Source: Nigrospora sphaerica (Eukaryota; Ascomycota; Sordariomycetes; Amphisphaeriales; Apiosporaceae). From it: a stretch of DNA of 64,000 bases. The translations under genes were made by a program, and so were the position numbers. Each line of letters begins with the position of its first letter. Position 1 is the stretch's first letter. Below are positions 36,149 to 49,050 of this stretch, piece by piece. The notes under the pieces are model-generated. The model was not told the DNA's origin. It did no database searches and worked only from the letters and a program-made list of their open reading frames with translations. Location: the NCBI GenBank assembly GCA_018287875.1, contig JAGVVL010000001.1, forward strand, positions 8,122,001 through 8,186,000, in the 5' to 3' direction.

Positions 36149-38392
36149 AAACTGAGTTACGTTGAAAATTTGCGCATGGCGTTCTGGTTGACTTGATGTA
36201 TGGATATCTACGGCAGGCATGGCGGGCGCAGCTTCGTAGGCCCGAGGCTCAAAAAAACGGCGTACGGAAAAAGATGATGGAAAGAAGGCGAGAGGCAGCC
36301 TTTCAAGGCGAGGTAATGTTTTGTCTGTGCCTGCAAATAGGAACTGTACATTCGTCGGACAAGGATGGCATTTCGATACCAGACGGACGAAGCGAGGCGG
36401 AAAGGTTGCTTCGAATAGGAGACGGCGTTGGAATTCGACGATCTCGGGAGCTCTGGAATTGATAGGACTAATAAAATAGGCTAAACCTCCCCCCAGCACG
36501 GTTCCCCTTAATGGCGAATACGTTTTCGAAGTCTCATTTGTGTGATTCAGCCATCCCAGGAACGACAGGAACACAGATTATTATTGAATCGTGGTTGGGG
36601 GGGTTGGCAGATGGTCCTGGGACTATCGCAAAGCAGAAAGCTCTCGGCGGCCCCAGTTCAACCCCAGTATGTGATAAGTACGGACCTTTAACATGTATGA
36701 AACACGCATACAACCAATTATAGCTTGGGTATATGACGAACGAGTGTACACCGATTATCGAGTACATAACTGTCTGCAAGTTGGCGATTGCTGCACTGCT
36801 AGGTGCCTGTGTTCTTTGATCAGATGCGCCCTGTCTATTTTTACTACCTACCTACGTACTCCCGTTCTCAGATGAACCGGCCACGCACCCGCCCGGTTTC
36901 TTCATCTGGCTGCCCATATAGAAAGAAGATCATTTGCCTTTTCCAGACGCGTCCCCGTCGTCCGCTTCGATCCAGTGCTGGGATGGACTCGAAGAAAGAC
37001 GGCCCCTCCGACTCCTCCCCCACATTCTTGGTCTGTCCACTTGGGTGGGTTGAGCGAGGCTTGAGTGGTACCTGCGAAGGGGGAAAAAAAATTTAGACAC
37101 GCGTAAGTACCGTAGCGGCCGCTTCCGCTTCCACTTCCCATCCGTCCGGCTACTACGTACTGAGGTAGTTAATCGCATACATGCGCTCGGGGCTTTGCCA
37201 GGGTCGCCTGTCCTCCCGGGGGGCCTGGTCCTGCGTGTAGGGCGTGGGTCGTGATTGGCGCCCGAAAGCGCTGGAGACGCCGGCCCATCACCAACCCTCG
37301 TGAGGGACCTCGGGTTTGCTAGTGAAGCACTGGGGGGATACCTCAGCTGGGATCCAGTTCATGCCCCGTCTGGTGGAGATAATGGTTTCTTTGGCAGTAG
37401 GAAGTAATGTGAGAATAGATCTGCCAGCTTGCCAGTGAGGGAGGGCCAGACCGGCATCCAGCTCTAATACGGAATAAGGAAGTAGGCAGCTGAGGATCCA
37501 TGTGGGTTGGTAACCTACACCCATACATCCTACCTACCTACTTAGATACTTACTTCACTTAACTTCCATACCTAAGTACATATGCACCTGCATGCCTACA
37601 TAGGAACATTGTAGAGGCAGTGTAAGCAGCCAAATATGAACCTCATGCTCGATAGCAGTCAAATATGAGGTTGCATGTACCTACATGACCTACATATACG
37701 TACCGATCCAAGTATGATCCATTGATTATACCTGGGGTTATATGCAAGTACTTGGGCGCCCTTGGTGCATAGATAGGGTAGGGGTACGCACCACGAATGT
37801 ATGGGGCTATCTGTCTCACCTCCCCGTCTACCCAGCAACTGGCGCCGGCCATTTGACGACGTTACACGCACACGCCGTGGGCTAGCTACCTTAGCTGCAG
37901 TACCTACAGCTAGCTCACCGCGATATCCCCATGCCTTGTTTGCGCCCAAGGGTAGCGCATTCGTGCAGTCAAGTACCTCCTCTCCCATGCACCCCTCCCA
38001 CCTCCATACTACATATCCAAGGTACCGAACGGATATCCACCCACTGGCGGTTGGGAGCGTCAGATCGCATAGACTGCAATTCTGTTTGCCTTGTCTTGCT
38101 CGGCCCCATTCTCGCATTTCTTCGCTTTTGCCTCGCAATCTGTTGCTGGCTGGCAGTGTCGTTCGTTTCCCATGCTGGCGGTTGGAACGAGGCAGCGAGA
38201 GGGCCATCGATAACGTGCAACCCGTGCCCACCAAACCCGTGCCCCTCCTTCCCATGAAACCATCTCGACAACCGTCACCAGCTCCGCCTCGAGACGAAGC
38301 CGCTGCCGCTGCCGCCGCCGCCGCCGTGGAACCGAAGCTGTTGCCGCATTGAAGCGATACCACAACACCTACCGCCTTGCCAACCGCCGCCC
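36149..38392. other. Intergenic: promoter region of the SepH-type kinase
   Basis: About 2.2 kb with no credible gene. It contains TACCTA-type clusters (36846, 37531-37570, 37675-37710) and ends in a GCC/GCT-rich leader (38296-38331). Confidence 0.5.
37529..37570. repeat. TACCTA motif cluster
   Basis: Consecutive TACCTACCTA, TTAGATACTTACTT and CCATACCTAAGTAC words, the same vocabulary as the cluster at 2191. Confidence 0.55.
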
Positions 38393-41300
38393 ATGGCGCC
38401 CTCGTCGGGCCATTCCTCAAACCTCTCGTCGTCGTCTTCGTCGGCAGGCGAGCGCCCATACCATGCCTCCAACGGCAAGCCGGCCATGGGTACTCCGAGG
38501 CATGAGCGCACGCCGGCCACGCCGAGGAAGGAGAATTCCGCCCGGGAGAGGGCCATGCAGGACCCGGGCCTGAAGGACTACGTAGGTGCCACGCTGCATC
38601 CTCACGGCCCTGCGTATAGCCACTGATTCGATCCGTCGCAGCGTCTGGGAGAGAGCTTGGGCAAGGGCGCATTCGGCGCCGTCTACAAGGCCATCCATTG
38701 GGGCACCGGCGAGGCGGTTGCTGTCAAACAGATCAAGCTCAGCAACGTTCCCAAGAGCGAGCTGCGCATGATCGAGGTATGATCGTCCGAAGCCCCGGCC
38801 CCAGACCGCCGCTGCTGTGCTGACTGGACATTGCGGAACAGGCCGAAATCGACCTGCTGAAGAACCTCCACGTGAGCATTGATTGCCCTGCCTCTGGGCG
38901 ACCAAGGCCCTGTCTTGTAAGCAGCCGAGGCTGATGGTATCTGCAGCATGACAACATTGTCAAGTACATCGGCTTTGTCAAGTCGGCAGACGCGCTCAAC
39001 ATTATCCTAGAGTAGGTTTCGCCCTTCGACCGCGCATGGCTTGGCGCCCGGGCTCACTGAGGCATAGGTACTGTGAGAACGGCTCGCTACATTCCATATG
39101 CAAGGCGTATGGAAAATTTCCCGAGAACCTTGTGGGTGTCTATATGACCCAAGTCCTACAGGGCCTCCAGTACCTGCACGATCAGGGCGTGATACACCGC
39201 GACATCAAGGGAGCCAACATCCTCACCACCAAAGATGGCAAGGTCAAGCTGGCCGATTTCGGCGTCTCGACCAGTACCCTGAGCGGCCCGGACAAGGAGG
39301 CCCAGGTGGTGGGAACTCCATACTGGATGGCGCCCGAGATTATCGAGCTGTCGGGCGCTACACCTGCATCGGATATCTGGAGTCTGGGCTGCACCGTCAT
39401 CGAGCTTCTCCAGGGGAAACCACCGTATCATCACCTCCAGGCCATGCCTGCCCTGTTTGCCATTGTTAACGACGACCACCCCCCGTTGCCAGAAGGGGTA
39501 TCTTCGGTAGGTTCCTTTCTAGCAGCCTCAACTCAACGGGGCCCATTCAGTTGCGAGCAACTTGGAGACTGATGGTCCTCTCAGGCCGCCCGCGATTTCC
39601 TGATGCAATGCTTCCAAAAGGACCCCAACCTGCGTGTCTCTGCCCGCAAACTTTTAAAGCACAACTGGATCGTCGGGTGCCGGAGAAGCGATGCTCCCGT
39701 CGCAAAGTCGTCAGCCAACTTTAGCCAAGCAGTAGATCAGGTAAAGCAGTGGAACAAAGCCCTGACTTCCGACTCAAATAACCTGCGAGCGTCCACTGGA
39801 TCGGACTCCGCACCCCAGCAAAGCAACCACCAGTCCTCACGCTTGTCAAACCCGGACCTAAACCGATCAAGTCTCAATATAGCCGCCAAGGGGCCGTTGT
39901 CGCTCGCAAAGTCGAGACCGTCGGCAGAAGACTTCCGCTCTCCTGAGCCTGCTGGTACGTACTCCAAAGCAGTAAACCTCTTTCCGAGGTTCATGGTGAC
40001 TTCAAGCGCCACGACTCGGCTCAGCTCACCACTAATGGGCCGTTCGGTGGCAGACGATGACAACTGGGACGACGACTTTGCGACTGCCATCTCGCCCGCC
40101 GCGTTACAGTTGCCCCTGATAAAACCACAAGACCACTTTGGCGGCATGCTTTCTGCCGATCGTCTCAAACAGTTTGCGTCGATGGACCACTCCCGTGACA
40201 TATCTGCCAGTTGGGACGAAGACTACGACGGAGATCTCGTAACAGTGAAGAAATCCAATAGCTTTCTGGAGGAAGATTCGCAGGAAAAGACCATCCGACC
40301 CGGATGGAAGTTACCGTCCAAGCCTGAGAAAGGCTCGGAAGCCAGGTCCTTTGAGGATAACACCAGGCCTTCTCGAAAACGGATCACCGGCGGCACACCG
40401 CGGCAACGACTGTCATCCAGGAACCTCGCGAACAAGTTCGAACTCCCGTCGCGACCGGACCTGGCGTACAGAGAACAACCAGTTGAGGACTACTCAGACC
40501 TTTTCGACGATGATCAAAGTGACTTCCTGTTTAGTAAGCGCGCTAACCCCACCAAGAAACTCGGCGGCATCCAGAACGAATTCTCAGAAAAGGGGGCCAT
40601 GCGCCATGCTCATCAGCCGCAATCGGATGCGCCGCAACTATTCCACCCCTCCGATCTCACCAGCCTACCGCGCTCCACGCAGTCATCCGCAGCAGGAAGT
40701 GTAAGGAGGCAGGCCGCATTGCGCCCTTCTTTGGCGCCAGACCGGCCAATACAGCGGTCGAAATCTTCTATCGAGATTCAGAAATTTGCCGAGAGCGAGG
40801 GCGACGAAGATTTCTCAGATATATTTGGTCCTGGTGATAGCATCCTGGAGAAGGATGAGAGCGACCAAGGGTCGGAAGACGGGGGCCTCATGGTGCTGTC
40901 CAAAATCTCAAACAACTCGTGGCTCGGTGACGACGAAGACGAGGACGACCCGTTTGCCTCGATGGATCCTGGTTGGGACGAGATGGACCTCGAGGCCAAC
41001 ATTGCACGGGACCGGCACGCCAGGCTAGCCGAAAAGGTAGAGGAGCTTGTACGCTCTCTCAAACGCATCGAGGGCGAAGACAAGCTATCGCAGTTGTCGG
41101 AAGACTTGGTAGGTCAAATGCCAGATGAGGGGAATTACTGTGCTAACAACTTTGCAAGCTTGCTCTCCTTTGGGAAAACTCGGAAGTAAAAGATCTCATC
41201 ATAAGCGCGCACGGCCTGCTGCCCATCCTCGAGATACTAGAGCCGTGCACGGTGAAGAGCCGGCAGCATATGATATTACAGTTGCTGAAGGTGGTCAACA

Positions 41301-43455
41301 CGGTAAGGCACACCCCCGCCTCTGGTTGAGATCATGCCCCCTGACAGCGCAATAGATTATCCTCGACGATGTGGAGTTGCAAGAGAACCTTTGCTTTGTC
41401 GGAGGCATCCCAATCATCACAAAGTTTGCAGCCAGGCAGTACTCGAACGAGATCCGGCTCGAGGCCGCCGCGTTTGTACGACAAATGTACCAAACCTCGA
41501 CGCTGACCCTGCAGATGTTTGTCAGCGCCGGTGGGCTCAACGTGCTGGTGGAGTTTCTAGATGAGGATTACGACGGCACGAGGGACTTGGTGCTCATTGG
41601 TGTCAACGGCATCTGGAATGTTTTCGAGTTGCAGGGGCCGACACCCAAAAACGACTTTTGTCGCATCTTCTCCCGAAGCAAGATTCTGGATCCCTTGGCG
41701 TTGGTGTTGCACCGAGTTCTGGACGAAGACGACGAGGACGAGCTCACCCAATTAATCGAGGGCCGGATCGTCAACATATTCTATCTCTTCTCCCAGGCCG
41801 AGAATTATGTAAAGGAGATGGTTGCAGATCGCCAAGTCCTGAAGAGTAAGCCCTCGAAAAACCACAGGTTTTGGTCTCCATATCCCACGCTCTGCTAACC
41901 GTGAAACCGCAGGCGTACTCAAGGACCTCCGGTGGATGACGCCATCTCACCAAATCACCATGCTCAAGTTCATCAAGAACTTGTCGATGTTGTCGACGAC
42001 CCTTGAAGCCCTCCACTCGGCCGACGCCATCGAGTTGCTCATTGAGCTTCTCGTTGGCAGCATGAAGAAAGGCCATCCCCACTTCCGTGAGATTTCTAAC
42101 CAAGTATTGAACACAATGTTTAACTTGTGTCGTCTCAGCAAGGATCGCCAGGAGTACGCTGCTGTCAATGGCATCATCCCCTTATTGATGAAGATTATGA
42201 AAACCGACCGGCCGCCCAAGGAGTTTGTTCTCCCGATCCTGTGCGACATGGCCCACTCAGGAAGCAAGGGACGTCGCTTCCTGTGGCAGAACAAGGGCTT
42301 GGACTTTTACATCTCCCTCCTTTCTGACCAGTATTGGCAAGTGACGGCGCTAGATGCCATATTTGTCTGGTAAGTCCACCGCCGGCCCAGGCTCCCCAGC
42401 GCTGTCGGTACCGGCTGCCGCTGCAACCGGACGCAAATACTTACGTCTTCGACAGGTTGCAAGAAGAAACGGCCAAGGTCGAGGGTCACCTCATAAACGG
42501 GAATTTTACCGACGAGATCATTTCATGTTTCAACACAGCAAAAGCTAACGCGTTTGATCCCAACGTCCTCGAACCTCTGCTCAAGCTTCTGCGCCTGAGC
42601 CCTTACCTGGCCTCCATGCTGGCAAAGCCCGAGATGTTCCTCGGCATCGCACAGAAGCTCGGTCACAAGAAAGCGGTGGTCAGGCTGAACCTGCTCCGCC
42701 TGGTCCGCAACATACTAGACGCACGGGAGGCGGACTACTTCAACAGCCCAAAGCACAGATATCTACGCTCGCTCCTCGACACCATCCAAGTCCTGGCCGA
42801 CAAGGACTCGGCGGTATTGGTCCGCAACCTGGCCTCGGAGCTCGTTAGGTCGCATATCAACGGGGAACCGGATAGCACCGGGTCCATGCTGTCAGCCACT
42901 CCTGCCGCCCCCACACCAATAGCGAGCTCCAGCCGCTCCCGTTCGGTGGGGCAACGCGTCTACACGCCCCCGTCCCTCTCATCTGGCGCGTCGGGGCCGC
43001 TGCCCGCGCCGCTGACGCCGACGCACGGCCGCCGGCCTTCGCAGATTTCTTTTATCGAGGTGGCGTCGAGCCCGAAGCGGTCAGCCGTGTCAATGGCCCA
43101 CGAGCGCGAATCCAGCATGTACCGACCCCACAGCCGCGAGGGCGCGGGTGTCCATATGTCTCCTCTGCCACGCCGTGTCAGCGGTGACAACATACGGTCG
43201 GCTAGTAGGACCCGACTGTCGCGCAATCCCGGCGGCTTCTCACGGCCGCCGTTGATGCCGTCGGCCAGCGAGCCTATCGATATACGAGGCTACACAGCCC
43301 TGAGCAGCAACAAGGAGAACCAAGGCTCCGCCGGCACCCGATACCCGCTGTTGTCGGGGAGCCCCACGACATCAAGCAGCAGCGGGCACTCGCGGCCCAG
43401 CTCGGGAAGGCAGAGGCGCGAAAGCAGCGCCAAGCGCTGGACCTCGGGCGCCTAA
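38393..43455 (+). CDS. sepH: Septation-initiation network protein kinase (SepH / S. pombe Cdc7 type)
   Basis: Ten exons give 1490 aa: 38393..38581, 38642..38776, 38842..38871, 38947..39011, 39068..39506, 39585..41108, 41159..41302, 41356..41845, 41913..42369 and 42456..43455. The kinase domain starts at residue 64: [12 protein letters not shown], catalytic Lys92 in [18 protein letters not shown], the DFG in LADFGVSTS, and [11 protein letters not shown]. This is a STE-type kinase closest to SepH and Cdc7. After an acidic, Ser-rich middle comes a helical ARM/HEAT-like half ([38 protein letters not shown]) as in Cdc7. The tail is Ser/Arg/Pro-rich with a possible KEN box (SSNKENQ). In Aspergillus SepH acts downstream of the SIN GTPase at spindle-pole bodies to trigger septation. 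Confidence 0.94.
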
Positions 43456-44159
43456 CGATGTGGTTATATGGCACAGCATTTGCGGAAAATCATTGGGTGC
43501 GGGCATTGGACGGTGTTATGGAGGGTTTGCATCAGGGGGATTAGCTACATATTCGGTCAAAGAGGTTGAAGCATTGTACAATATAGCAGGACGAGCAGCA
43601 GCAGCAACAACTTGGCCCATGCTCGCTAATGGGACTATCTCGCCAAAAACGACGGGGTTTTCAAGGGTCCGTGAGAAACGGCGCCAGTGCTATATGTCTA
43701 TTTTTACGAGGGCGCGCCCCCGTGCGCGTCCCGCGTAGCGCAACGCCTGTCACATCGCCAGTACCTCCCCGCTAGAAAACATCCGTGGACGATGCAATGC
43801 AGCCAGTGTATTTCGGGCCGCCGGGCATCGACCAGCATATATCATGCTGCACTCCTGCTCGCGGCAGAGAGATGGGGACCCATCCACGGCCCCGTGGCCG
43901 TCCCACGAGCCCGTCTAGTAGGTACACAGGTGAGTAAAAAAGTAGCAAATACACATCGAACCCCACGACCCCAGGGTATGCACCAAAAACGCCGGCCTCA
44001 TGGCATGGATCTAACATGGCTTTTTTCCTTCGGTGTGCCCGAATAGCCAGGAAAAAAAAAGAAACAATAAACGCCCGGCCTCGCCACTCGGCGGAGCACG
44101 TGGCACCCGGGCAAGGTATCTTGAACTCCAGTCCTCCTGAATCCTCCCCCCATCCTTCC
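43456..44159. other. Convergent intergenic: 3' ends of kinase and GT31-like genes
   Basis: Shared 3' region of a plus- and a minus-strand gene. No coding sequence seen. Confidence 0.5.
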
Positions 44160-46068
44160 TCACGACTCGGGCGTCTTCCAGTTGGGCTTGGTGCACTCGC
44201 CGGTCGCGTCGATCCAGTCGTTGATGCCCTTCAGATCCCAGCCGCTGACCCATCGCGCCCGGTCGTTGCCGGCTTCGGGGGCCGATTTGGGGGCTCCAAG
44301 CTTGAAGCTGCGGGCGGTGCAGCACTGCTCGTCGTGCCAGCGGTATTGGAAACAAGTCCGGTTCCTCTTCTTCTCGGCCATGGCCTTATGCCAGGCCTGG
44401 CGGGCGCTGGCGTCGCTGGGCCCCGTATCCTCGGCCTTTTCCGTGTCGTTGGCACTGGCCGAGTCCTCCTCGTGTCGCGACGGATCCCGCGGAACGACCT
44501 TCTGCGCCGACGCGTCGAGCTCCCATTCTTCGGGCACGTCCTCCTCTTGGCAGACCTTGGCGCAGTGCTCGGGCGATTTCCACGCCTCTTTTTCGATTTG
44601 GGTCATGTCCTCGGGCTTCTTCTGGCGGTCGCGCAGGCCGCCCTCGGCGCGGGCCTGCGCCTCGGGGTCAGGGTTGATGTAGCAAACGTCATCCGACAGG
44701 TTGTCCCAGTCGTGGCGCATGTCTTGCATCTTGGGCGCAACCAGGGCGTCGAACAGGTCCTTGATCATTAGGGTGCGCTGTGAGACAGAATTTTAGGTCA
44801 GCGACGGTGGACGTTGGGATAGGCTGGGACAAGGTAATGAACGACCGGCGTGTGGCGTTCGGCCCCTTGGCAAGCGAGACCACGGCGGCGCATCCAGCCG
44901 CGGTTGCACTTTTCGACGATATATCGGGCTTGGAATGACGGGGGAAAGGTATCAAACTCACGTCCGTCTTGCGCGTCTGCTCAAACTGCCAGACGGTGCT
45001 GATCTCCTCGGCATTCATGTGGTGCATCGTCAAGATGGGCTCGCACCAATGGCCCGGCCCGAAGGGAAGCGTGCTAGGCTTCTCGCCGTTGAACATGGGC
45101 CATGTCTGGCGGATCTTTACGTTCTCGTACTCGACGAGAGCCTGCGCCAGCATCAGGTCGCCACAGCACTCGCTGGCGCCCTTGACGTTGTATTGCTTGA
45201 CCATGCCCGGATGGTACTCGATCAGATGGCGCAGCAGCGCGCCGCTCATGACATAGCCCGATCCGCCATGGGCAAATGGAGTGCCTCCTATGAAGCTCCG
45301 ACTGCCCAGGTAGAGCTTCTCCTTGGGGCTGAGGCGGCTCTGCGACCGCAACCAGTGGATCATGTTGGCCCAGAAGATGTAGGTGTCGGCCTCGGCGAAG
45401 ACATACCAGTCGCGACCGGGGCGCAGGCGCCACGTCTTCTCCATCATGGGGATGAACTTGTACTTGTCGAGGTTCCAGGCCTTGTGGCCGTCGGTTTTTG
45501 CGTCGACACATGACTTCTGGGACACGGGACATTCCTTCTGGTCGCGGTAGAGGTCGAAATCGTCGTTGTGGGCCTTGGCCGTCTCCTCGATGTCGGCGAG
45601 GACGTCATAGATGTGGTGGTTGCCTATTTGTTGTTCCTGCAGCGCGTCAGTCACGAGTGCCAGTCACCGGGGGCGAAGGACGCCGGCGGCGGGCCATACC
45701 ATGTCGGAGAAGAGCAGGAAATCCGGCAGGCACTGCATCGTGGTGAGAAGCTGGGTCGGCAGCCGCTCGTAGGCCTCGGTGGCGCCCGTCTTCATGACGA
45801 GTAGCACGCCATCGCTATTGGGGAAGTTGGCGCACGGGCTGCTGAAGTTGTAGTACTGCGACACCATGCCCTCGTTGCCGGGCTGGTAGAGGGTGTTATT
45901 GTAGACGGGGCCATTGAGGAAGGTGGCGGCAGAGTCGTAGAAGTCGCGGGCGTACTCATAGGAGCGCGACTTCCACGAGGGCCGCAGGTGGACGTAGGTG
46001 GCCAGCAGGAAGATGACGGTGATGCCGCCAAATAGGCGGAGCCGGCGGGAATAGGGCGTAACAATCAT
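44160..46068 (-). CDS. Type II membrane glycosyltransferase (GT31/fringe-like)
   Basis: Three minus-strand exons, 46068..45700, 45636..44962 and 44777..44160, give 553 aa. Residues 1-10 are basic and residues 12-27 (LFGGITVIFLLATYVH) form one membrane anchor, giving Golgi type II topology. The catalytic part has YVFAEADTYIFWANMIHWL, where the Asp-Thr-Tyr at residue 207 fits the DxD metal site of fringe/core-1 galactosyltransferase-like enzymes. It continues with YLGSRSFIGGTPFAHGGSGY and VMSGALLRHL, a typical fringe fold stretch, and ECCGDLMLAQAL. The C-terminal 200 residues are variable and charged with several Cys (TCFQYRWHDEQCC). It probably adds a hexose to glycoproteins or glycolipids in the secretory pathway; donor and acceptor are unknown. 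Confidence 0.87.
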
Positions 46069-46242
46069 GGTAGCTTAGGCGCCAAGAGACCGGGGGCGGC
46101 GGCGCTGTCTACGGCGTCGGCGTCGGCGTCGGACGGGATAGGCAAAAGAACAAACAAGCGGCTGCTGCTGCCTCAGGAAGAAAAGCAGAAGACGGACTGC
46201 ATGGCAGGGCAGGAACCCAAGGGCGAAGGGGACGAGTAAGGG

Positions 46243-46298
46243 GAGGTAGGTAGGAAAGAGGTATGGTAGTAGGTAGATAGGCAGGTAGAAAGGCAGGT
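46243..46298. repeat. GGTAGGTAGG-type motif cluster
   Basis: Repeated GTAGGTAGG, GTAGTAGGTAG and GGCAGGTAG words in what should be the leader or promoter of the GT31-like gene. Confidence 0.55.
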
Positions 46299-46908
46299 CG
46301 GCACAGACGGAGGGCGAACAATCAGATGCCAACAGAAAAGCAACGGGCAAAAACACACAATAACACCCCCCCGGACCAACAATGGAACGGGTACCTCGAT
46401 CGACGGGTACGCGTATGTGGGCAGCAGGCGGCCTAGGGAGTAGATATGCCGATGGGGTACGAGGCGGGCAGGCAGGCCGTCGGTGCTGGTGGGTTAGGCA
46501 GGAGGTATGGAAGTACAAGTAGACGTGGGGTGTCGTGATAATACGGCAACGCCTCCGTGCATGTGTGTATCCCAGACGTCGTCCTGCCCAACTTTGCCGG
46601 TGGACTGAGAGCGACTGGGGGCGGGTTTGGTTATTAGTGGTCGCGTATGTTGGCAACCAGGTACGAGCGGGCCGGCCGGGCGCAGGCACGAAGCATACAA
46701 GAGCAGAAAGTGGATAGGAGACGTCCGAGGTTCCAGTTTCCGTTCGCTTCTCTCGTATTGCCCGATGGAGAAAGCTGGAGAAGCAAACGACGGCGGCCGG
46801 TTGGTGCTGGAGGAAAAAACTAAGTTGTAGGCCGCTGCATAGTTCCGCACTACCGAAACGACTAAGGCCACATGTGAGAGCGCGCCGTTGAGGAACAGAA
46901 GAACAGCT

Positions 46909-46924
46909 GGGGGGGGGGGGGGGG
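46909..46924. repeat. G16 homopolymer
   Basis: Sixteen consecutive G on the plus strand in the intergenic region. Confidence 0.85.
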
Positions 46925-47794
46925 AGCGGGATGGCCATTCGCGTGCAGCATGCAGAGGAACAGGATGGATGGGCATCACCCAGAGGAAGGGATCGTGGGC
47001 ATGGGGGCTAGTCCAACTCTACGAAATTGACAGCTTACTGACGCAGCTCTGGATCGGCTAGGTAGCCGGTCTCTTCTCGTCTCTTTTGTGTGCACATGCC
47101 TCACCCCCCACTGATCCTTGTCCCCGGGTCGACGAGAGGGGAGCAAAAGCCCACTCGCGAGATAAGTTGCTGGGCCGTACATGCTGGGCTTCCAACGATA
47201 GGAGGAATTCTAATTCGGCACTGCGGGAGGGGCGCTACAGAAGCCGAGTGTGGGAGCTCCGGCAACTTACTGGCTTGGCTCGGCTTATCCGCGAAGTCCC
47301 AAGTCCGATCTGACCAGCATGGCCCCCCCTCCAGGCCGGGCTGGACAACGACAGATTCCGAGACGGGGACAGAGTTTGCGACGCTGACATGGCATCATGC
47401 AAACGGCCGACGGCTGTCACGCCTGGGAGGGAGCTTGCTACAGCTACGCCTAGGAAGGGGGAGTAAAAGAAAGAGAGAGAGCGCGTGTGTGTATGTTTGT
47501 GTGTGCGTGTAAAAAGGAGCTGGCCGGCCCCCCTCACGCCCGCGAGCGCGGCTGCTTGCGTACCTCGCTGTCGATGATCGGCAATGATAGTCATTCGGCG
47601 TGAATTGTGCGCTAGTATCCCATCATCTCATCAACCCGGCGGTGCCGTGTGCCACAAAGTGCTTCCGACCGACCCCATACGGGCCCCTGGGGGCAAAGGA
47701 CGCACGTCCTTGTCGTCGCAAAAAAGTGTGGCACTGGAGCAAACCGACGTCTGGTTGCGCCAACCGAAGATGAAACATATGCACATGCAGCTTA

Positions 47795-47925
47795 GGGACC
47801 AGTGAGGGGGAGGGCGGGTAAGGCATTCGCAGTACAGTACCTGTTGCACTCGGCTTGGGGACCAGTGAGGGGAAGGAGAAGGGGGGGGGGAAGGTGTTCG
47901 CAGTGCTGTACCTGTTGCACTCGGC
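47795..47925 (+). repeat. Diverged tandem duplication, two units of about 62-69 bp
   Basis: Unit 1 (47795-47856) and unit 2 (47857-47925) both begin with GGGACCAGTGAGGGG and both contain TTCGCAGT followed by the shared block GTACCTGTTGCACTCGGC. They differ by a G/A-rich expansion in unit 2. Confidence 0.85.
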
Positions 47926-49014
47926 CCCTTGCTTGCAGCTTCACCGGGCAGGCCGGGCGATCGTCCCAATTCCATGTATGACGGGCGATAAAAGACTTGA
48001 CACCGGCATCCCGTCAGCTCCTAGGCGCCCTCACAACCTGTTGGCTGATCAGGAGTATTGCAGTGGCCCGAGGTGCTTCCGCTTACATGCCAACCTAGGT
48101 ATGCATGATGCGGCGCCGCACCGTCAGCCAGTTTGTTCCAGACGCGAGTGGTCTGTACGTGCCTCTAACACAGGATGCGGGGATTGGCATGTGGGAGACA
48201 GCGGCAACCCGGCTGGAAAGCTGGAGACGAGGAGATGGGACGAGAGGAAGCCCGAGGACGGGAAATAGACACGGGCATGCATGTGCTTGCAATTGTATGC
48301 AGGGCCGTGTAATGTCACGTATAATCTGCGTGGTTGGAAAGGTGAATACGAATAGATACAGTACATCATTCGCCGTAGGCAGGCGGGAGGAGGTATGTAA
48401 AGTCCGAGTCAAGACCCTTCCCGCCCCATCTTCGTCGTGGCTCCGTACCACCACTACCGATTTTCTGCTCTGTGCCTCAGTTTGGCCCCAATGGCTGGTC
48501 CTGCAATACGATATGCCTCTGTCCCCGCGCTCGTTGATGGCGACGGATCCCAACAGGGGAGGCCCTGCCAACTTCCCAGAGCAGTTAGACAGCGGGATAC
48601 GACACCGTGGCCGCGAATAAAAATAGATGCACCTCGATGGCCTGCAAATACGAGCAACCTAGCCAGCCCTGAGCACTAGGGGACGGATACCCGGCAACAG
48701 AATAACAGGAAGGAACGATGGCGCTCAATGAATTTTGTCAGCAGCCTCCGGGGGAAGGTGTAAAGAGTTAGGTACTTACCATATTCAACGAGGACGGTTA
48801 TCTTCAGGCTCGCTGGTCTGCACCGGCGGGGCACAAGGAGATGACTCCTTGCCCAATCACCCACTGCCATATCCTTGTACTGAGCCTTACGTCAGAGCTC
48901 GAAGAAGAGGAACGCCTGGGCCACGCCTCTGACAATGGAGGCAAGCCACGCTGAAGCCGGCGGCAATCATAGCCGGACATTTTGTCGGGTTGGTGGGCAG
49001 TACTCATAAGGATA

Positions 49015-49050
49015 GGTACATACCTACCTACTTTAGGTTCTTACCTAAGT
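49015..49050. repeat. TACCTA motif cluster
   Basis: TACATACCTACCTACTTTAG followed by TTCTTACCTAAGTAG; the same word set as the other clusters. Confidence 0.55.

Noticed and set aside
46075..46938. 287-residue minus-strand open frame upstream of the GT31-like gene
   Set aside because: Low-complexity Pro/Arg/Ser reading of CT-rich leader DNA; more likely promoter and 5' UTR.
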